From Ectocarpus siliculosus (lineage: Eukaryota; Sar; Phaeophyceae; Ectocarpales; Ectocarpaceae): a stretch of 64,000 nt of DNA. Below the pieces are notes generated by a model. It did no database searches. It was not told where the DNA came from and was given only the letters and a program-made list of their open reading frames with translations. Positions 58,712 to 64,000 of this stretch are shown here, piece after piece. Location: positions 202,728-266,727 of the forward strand of contig FN649740.1 of NCBI GenBank assembly GCA_000310025.1, given 5' to 3'. Numbering within the stretch: position 1 is the first letter of the stretch; each line of letters begins with the position of its first letter. Made by a program: the position numbers and the translations under genes.

Positions 58712-60722
58712 TACTTCTACGTGTGAGCCGGCATTTTGACGGCGTAGGTCTGGAAACGTGTGGGTTTGTGTTTGTGTCCGCGGTGACCGGCGACGTTTTG
58801 GGATCTGAGAAGACCTGTTACTGCTGGCGTTCTCGGCCCAGATATCGCTAGATAATGGTGAGGTCGGTGTTAGCTGGGTGCGCCATTTTTGGGTACAACT
58901 ACTGTTCCGTTGGGCACGACTCGCCCTTGCCCGGGTGGGTGCAAACGACCAATTCTGGTGCAGTTTTGTCCTTTCGGCGTTACTGCTGCAACCCCGAGCG
59001 CATGTGATTCGGGACGTAAAGGCCCGTTCCCGGCAGCAGTACGGCTGAATTTTGTAGCGACAATCAGCTCTGTGTTGTGTTGCGGGCTGCAACTTATTCG
59101 AGGTGTAAGTATCGTGCCATGATGTGGGGGTTTTAGCAACCATTTGATACGAAGTGCTGCGAAATGGCTATTTCCACTACAGCAGTGAAATGGCTGGTTG
59201 TACTTGCTGGGGAAGTTTCGTGCAGATGATGCGTTGTGTGCACGCTGTTGCACTTTCCGGAGAGCAAGAAACACATCGCTCCGGATATTTTAAGAGAGCT
59301 ACTGATGCCACCAACAGTCGATTGTGTATTGAGATGTTCTTTATCTTCGTGTGTTCCTTCGAGTGATCCGCCGCATGCATGTGTATTTCTTTTTGCGGGC
59401 AGTGAGAAGCATCAGTCTTCCCATCGAGTCGCTCTGTTGGTTGGCTGGGTGCGTCGCTTGTTTCTAAAGCAGAAGCCAGTTTTCATGGTGGAGGCTGTTC
59501 AAAATTTTGTAGATTTCCCCCCGGTTCGCCTGCAAGCAGCCGCAGCAGCAGGTTATTGAACTTGACCGATTTTGGTGTTTTGGTGACAGTTTTTTTTTGT
59601 TTTCTTAGGATAGACGTCGGGCGTTCTTGGGGTTTGCTGTATGTCAATGTGTTGATTGAACCACTAGCCTAGCGTGATCGTGCAGTCGAATGCAGGGTTT
59701 TACCGTGTTGGTACAGTATAGCATTGTCGTTGTGGGGCCTTTGTCAAAAGGATGCTTGCCATTATAGAGCTTCCGAAATTGGACACAAGTCACCTGGCTG
59801 TAGTTCTTTCCATGACCCCCTTTCGCTGGAAGACACGCCGTTGTCGCTAAAACTTGCAGATGGTGTTTCATTTCCCCCGGCGAGAAAAGCACGACAATCC
59901 AATGTTCGTGTTTCCTCACAGACCATGGACTCGAACTGGATACAACCAAGCAAATATTTTGCGGCATTCTCCGTCCCTTTCTACCGTAAGGAGAGGCGAT
60001 CTCCGCGCCGACGTGGACCTTTAGACACACCAATACTGAAAATTCATCAAAGCTTTTAGCAATGAAGGCGGCGGAGGGTGTAGACCATCCAGCTCCGCTC
60101 CTACTTGTCGTACCCCACACAAAAATCACCGCGATTTCCAAGCGTTGCGACGTCATGGAAAGCGTTTTACAGCAGTGGCAGTTCCCAGGGACCCACACAC
60201 CAATCCATCCGCGAAACCGAAGGGTAGGTAGAGCAGTAGCGCACCTCCACGGGCAAATATTAGAATTGGCACCATGGCGTGCCCTCTAGTATTCATCACC
60301 GCTTTGTCCGTTTTGAACATCTAGACTAATGGCACCCTCGGTGATGAGGTGATGAGGTCATCGAGTGATGTTCTTGCGGCATCTCTCCCAACGAAACAGC
60401 CTGGGATCCAAGCCTTTTTGCAGTTTTTATGTACAATTGTGTCCAACCCACACCGAAGAGTGGCCGACTCTTCTTGTCGTCCTTGAAGAACATGAGGGCG
60501 GCGACTCGTGCTGAAGCCTTTGTTTACGGCCTGTTCTTGAAGGGTTTTCTCTTTGTCTCAAGAGGAACACAACTCTCAAAAATGTTGTTCCATGAATGAA
60601 AACTTCCGCCGACACCAAAAGCACAGAGAGCGGGTAACGGGAAACACACGTACGTAGAAACCATTCACGTGCCGTCACCAAACCAACTCCCTAACCATGT
60701 AATGCAAAAGGTTCCTGCTGTC
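58529..60722. other. intergenic, convergent 3' ends
   Basis: This lies between the permease stop and the EamA-type gene stop. ACAGCAGT occurs at 59179 and 60169. No gene or RNA is supported. Confidence 0.5.
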
Positions 60723-63340
60723 TCATGCAATTTTTCCTGCAGCCTCTTCATCGCCTTGGCCTGCCGCCGTTGGTGCTGATGCTGTTGCCTCATCGCCGCC
60801 GTGGTTGGTAGGACGAGCGCCGCCGCCACCGCCGCCGGTTTGGGTCGTAACAAGAAACAGCGACAAGAGCAACAGTCCGGCGCCCGCCGCCTCTACGCCC
60901 CTAAAAGACTCCTGCGGGAAGAGACGGGTACACGCACATTCAAACGAATCAGAAGTACAGTCTTCTTGCGCGAGGATACGTGGGCTTTAACAGACTCAGA
61001 ATATGCCAAGTTTTCCAGCCAGTTTCCCTCCACTCAGACTTCGGCACATCCCTTTCGCCTGTGGTTATATCTCGAAATGGTAGTATTCCTGTGTTTTGGT
61101 GTAAATTTTATAACAACGCCCCGGAAGTGGGCCACAGCACAGAATGAATTACATTGCCATTTCACACCCCCACAATGCTGCTGCTATTCCACACGATGGA
61201 GGTGGATTTGTTTCGAACTCGGAACCGAAGAGAGAATACCCTCATGCCTTGTTTCCCTTGTCTACGAAAGAAGCGAATGCAGAGAGTGGTAAATGTAGCA
61301 GCAGCTCTAGTCATCTTCCCCCAGCTGTAACTCTTTGTCCAGCTTGGGGGGTGTACACAGACCGGCAATGTGACGTTGCCACCTGCAAAAAACAAAATCG
61401 AGCTAAAAAAATGTTGTGCGCAAACATATATGTGGCCGTCAAATGACATTCGTCCCGCACCTTGAGGAGCATTGCCGCAAACAGGACGGACCAGAGCGGC
61501 TGCAGCGAGTAGACCAAATTCGCCTGCCGTGAGGTTGACAACGACGGACACAACCAACCCGGAGGGAGAAATCCGAATCACGGGCAGTAGTTTCAGACCT
61601 TCAGTCTTCTAGAGTGTCTCAAGGAGGCAGGCGTGGGTTGGGAATTGTTGAGCGACACCCGCCTCTCTCCACTCCTCTTGGATGGAAGAGTTTCAAGCGT
61701 CGCTGTCTAACATGGGGGGTCGAATCGGTCCATTCGAGGAACAATACAGCATTCTGCGCGGTTTCCAGCTGTGGACGTCTACAGCTGTTGTTGTATGTGC
61801 CAGTGGATTGAGATGTTCTCAAGACTGTCTGGTGAAAAACAGCAAGCTTCTCTGTCAGTTCACGTCACACACGTAAGTTCTTCGGCTCACAAAACCAACT
61901 TCATCGCTGTCCCCGAGCTACCGGTCGCTCCACGGTTGTCTGTAAATCTGTGGGGGCGCTGCATCTACCCTCGTGCCATTCGTTATCCAAGAAGTGGTCG
62001 CCCTACACCACACCCTGCGTCACACCTGCACGACGAAAAAAAAGCGGAACAAGCAAGAGGACACACTACTTGGAACGATCAAAGAGAGGCAGACTGCGGA
62101 ACTAGCGTCTGATGAGAGACTGTGCGGGCGGACACACCACTTCGAGAGCAGAGTTAAACGGTGTCTGAAAGATAAGCTCGAGAGCAGAGCTAAACGGTGT
62201 CTGCAAGATTAGCTCTTGGCGGCCCAGAAGAAGTAGATGCAAAGCGGCCTTGAGACCAGTCCACCCTGTTCGAGAAGAAACAACAACCCCCACCTCACTA
62301 GGGGCCACCGACGCCTGTCCCCGGGTTTGCGCCCACATGGCGTACGCAGTTGTTAGGGCCCCGTTCCAGATCACCACTGCGGAGAATACCAGGAGCAGGT
62401 CAGGCTTCGAGGCCAGGGCACCAAGAAAGCTAATTAAAAAAATCGGCCGAACGTTTTTGGTTGTAGATGATGCGGCGAAGAAGCATGGGTGGAGAGGGAG
62501 GATCAGGACTCAGCGGTAGAGCTGGAGACAGGAAGAGTTCGCGTTCATGTTGGTAGAATGGCTTCAACTTTGAGAGTTGATGGGAGCAAAATCAAGTGCC
62601 GGTTCTACGTGTTTGCAAAACGGGCGGGCGCGTAGCAGTAGATACACACCCCAGCACGATCACCAACGCGATCGCACCACTATGTAGCGGGGAATCGATC
62701 TAGCCTTGACACCAGCATTCAGCCTCTTCGCGGACGGTGTCTCTGCGGATACTGTGTAGAAAATGCGACCATGTTCAAGGTCAATCTTCACAATACCCCA
62801 AGGCGATCAAGCCGGAGTCGCCTGCGACGTCTGGAGTCAGGGGACTATTCTTTCTGGGTCTATCATGATACTATCGCATTTAAGATGAATTCATTAGCAT
62901 TGTGCACCCTCTCTGGGTGGGTAGATAGCCTGTGACCATGGAAGGCGTCCGCGTCATTTGGACCCGTACGGATGATAGGAGGCACTGCGAGGTATCAGAA
63001 CGGTTCTCAAATGTGCGAAGACAACAACACAAAACAACAAAGCACGTTACATGCGAGACCGCATGAGGTCTCCAGCTTAGCGTCTTGACAGGGATGCGTG
63101 CCCAACCACCGAATTCCTGCAGCCACCAACGATAAAGAGCCCCACACCTACCCCCCGCCGGCCTTGCTCCCAACCTACCTCGCGAAGTTGTCCGCTTGCC
63201 CCCCTAAGAACCCCGCCACCACCAGCGATAGCGCGGAGAGCCCAAGCTCCGAGAGCGCCTTCGCCCTTGCGAGAGACAGCGTGTCCAGCTTAGACACGTG
63301 TACCCCTGCTTGCAGAAAGGCATGGAGAGGGGCATCGGAT
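60723..63340 (-). CDS. drug/metabolite transporter (EamA/DMT type), 5' incomplete
   Basis: Polytopic transporter of the DMT superfamily, which includes plastid phosphate translocator relatives; substrate unknown. C-terminal exons 62376-62294 (VIWNGALTTAYAMWAQTRGQ then ASVAPSE), 61523-61461 (ANLVYSLQPLWSVLFAAMLL, 21 codons) and 60911-60723 (ESFRGVEAAGAGLLLLSLFL then a Gly/Ala-rich tail, TGA) join in phase 0. They reproduce the EamA end: a TM ending in G-x-x-T-x-x-x-x-x-x-Q, then A-N-L-(I/V)-Y-S-L-x-P, an L-x-E hinge and a last Gly-rich TM. An upstream exon ending at 63179 (ALSELGLSALSLVVAGFLGG) is also membrane-like, but its donor is phase 2 while 62376 needs phase 1, so at least one exon between 63179 and 62376, and the 5' end, are missing. 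Confidence 0.7.
61026..61105 (+). repeat. dispersed repeat R1, diverged copy 5
   Basis: CCTCCACTCA, then CACATCCCTTTCGCCTGTGG, TTATATCTCGAAATGGTAGT and TCCTGTGTTTTGGTG follow the same block order as copies 1 and 2 with scattered changes. It lies in an intron of the EamA-type gene. Confidence 0.65.
62144..62213 (+). repeat. two-copy 36-bp tandem repeat
   Basis: TCGAGAGCAGAG(T/C)TAAACG, GTGTCTG(A/C)AAGAT(A/T)AGC occurs twice with three or four differences. It is in an intron of the EamA-type gene, about 80 bases from an exon donor. Confidence 0.9.
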
Positions 63341-64000
63341 TCCTGAGGAATACAACAATTCCAATCCGAGGTTGGCTCGAACAGATGAAACCGTGATCGG
63401 AGGTTTGGACTGCTGCGGTTGCGCAGGATAGATTCTTTGATATTTAGCAACATTCGATTCCACCAAGCGACGTTTTGAGCGTCAACGTGGACGAAAGCTT
63501 CAGTTCAAACTCAAACACGTTTTTGGTGTTGGGTGTAGTACTGATGAGCAGCCTGTGATTCGTGAGTCTACCTATCATCGAGGAAGCACCCACAACCTCA
63601 GTCGGTTGCACAGCGTATAGGGAGCACAGAGAAGAGAACAACGGACCGCACTGCCTCTCGCCGTACCCAACGACACAAAGAACAAGTTAGGATGACCAAA
63701 ATAGGATGCCACACCACAGAACAGCAATCGAATTCACTGCGCAAACCAACATGATCACGCCTGCCTCTAAAGTACGATACTACAATTTGTGATGGGGAAC
63801 GGCCCATGACTAATAAGTAAATCGTCAAGCAAGAAAAATATACCGAAAGGTCAATTGACCCCTTTCGCTCGCACCTAATCGCACGACATGGAGGGAGTAA
63901 AATAGGGCAGAACAGGCCACTAGCAAGTCTCCCCGAAGGTTTCCGCTCGTGACGCTTTCCCACAGCCCCGACGGGGCCAGCCGAGTGGCTGAAAGAGAAC
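63341..64000. other. 3' edge of window, unassigned
   Basis: This probably includes upstream sequence of the EamA-type gene (minus strand). No protein domain is recognised. The last 33 bases contain a GCCGAGTGGCTGAAAG segment that resembles a tRNA D-arm but runs off the window. Confidence 0.3.

Noticed and set aside
63968-64000. tRNA-Ser/Leu-like start at the right edge (GCCGAGTGGCTGAAAG)
   Set aside because: The A-box lacks the usual leading T, the D-arm does not close as in Ser or Leu tRNAs, and the rest is outside the window.

Overview
The window is nuclear DNA of a photosynthetic stramenopile, most likely a brown alga of the Ectocarpus type. This is inferred from several things seen in the sequence. 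Genes carry many introns of several hundred bases to 2.8 kb with GT..AG ends. Neighbouring genes tend to alternate strands. CAG/CTG, CT and poly-C/poly-G tracts are common. Two nuclear genes (shikimate kinase and a BolA protein) start with a signal-peptide-like segment ending in a Gly-Phe or Ala-Phe motif, the form expected of a heterokont bipartite plastid presequence. No bacterial operon, rRNA, CRISPR array or confident tRNA was seen.

Layout, left to right: (1) 0.6-4.5 kb, plus: a multi-exon gene with ARM-like helical repeats. (2) 4.6-8.0 kb: a repeat nest with tandem duplications, two copies of a dispersed 90-bp repeat, a fold-back element and two small terminal-inverted-repeat (TIR) elements. 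(3) 8.4-12.1 kb, plus: ribosomal protein L32 with a 2.8-kb first intron. (4) 13.9-18.2 kb, minus: an alanine-rich coiled-coil protein. (5) 19.1-24.5 kb, plus: a paraoxonase/arylesterase-like beta-propeller protein with an acidic insert. (6) 27.2-34.4 kb, minus: NAF1, the H/ACA snoRNP assembly factor, with an unplaced extra exon at 30.4-30.7 kb. (7) 35.4-35.7 kb, minus: two exons of an unrecognised small gene. (8) 36.6-38.1 kb, plus: a MYND zinc-finger protein. (9) 38.8-42.1 kb, minus: shikimate kinase. (10) 44.1-46.4 kb, plus: an Mpv17/PMP22-family membrane protein. (11) 48.4-49.7 kb, minus: a Ser-tract membrane protein. (12) 50.9-52.6 kb, minus: a BolA1-like protein. (13) 53.8-58.5 kb, plus: an amino-acid/polyamine permease. 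(14) 60.7-63.3 kb, minus: a drug/metabolite (EamA) transporter, 5' end unresolved.

The genes do not form one pathway. RPL32 and NAF1 both serve ribosome production. Shikimate kinase (aromatic amino acid synthesis) and possibly the BolA protein (iron-sulfur or redox regulation) look plastid-directed. Three further genes encode transport or organelle membrane proteins.

Exon models were built by hand from splice consensus, codon phase and family similarity. NAF1 (without the extra exon), RPL32, shikimate kinase, BolA, the MYND protein and the permease all close in phase from ATG to stop. The others have an unresolved 5' end. The most notable non-genic signal is a strong excess of the 8-mer ACAGCAGT/ACTGCTGT, which in at least two places forms the ends of short TIR elements. 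I did not find an obviously new multi-gene system.
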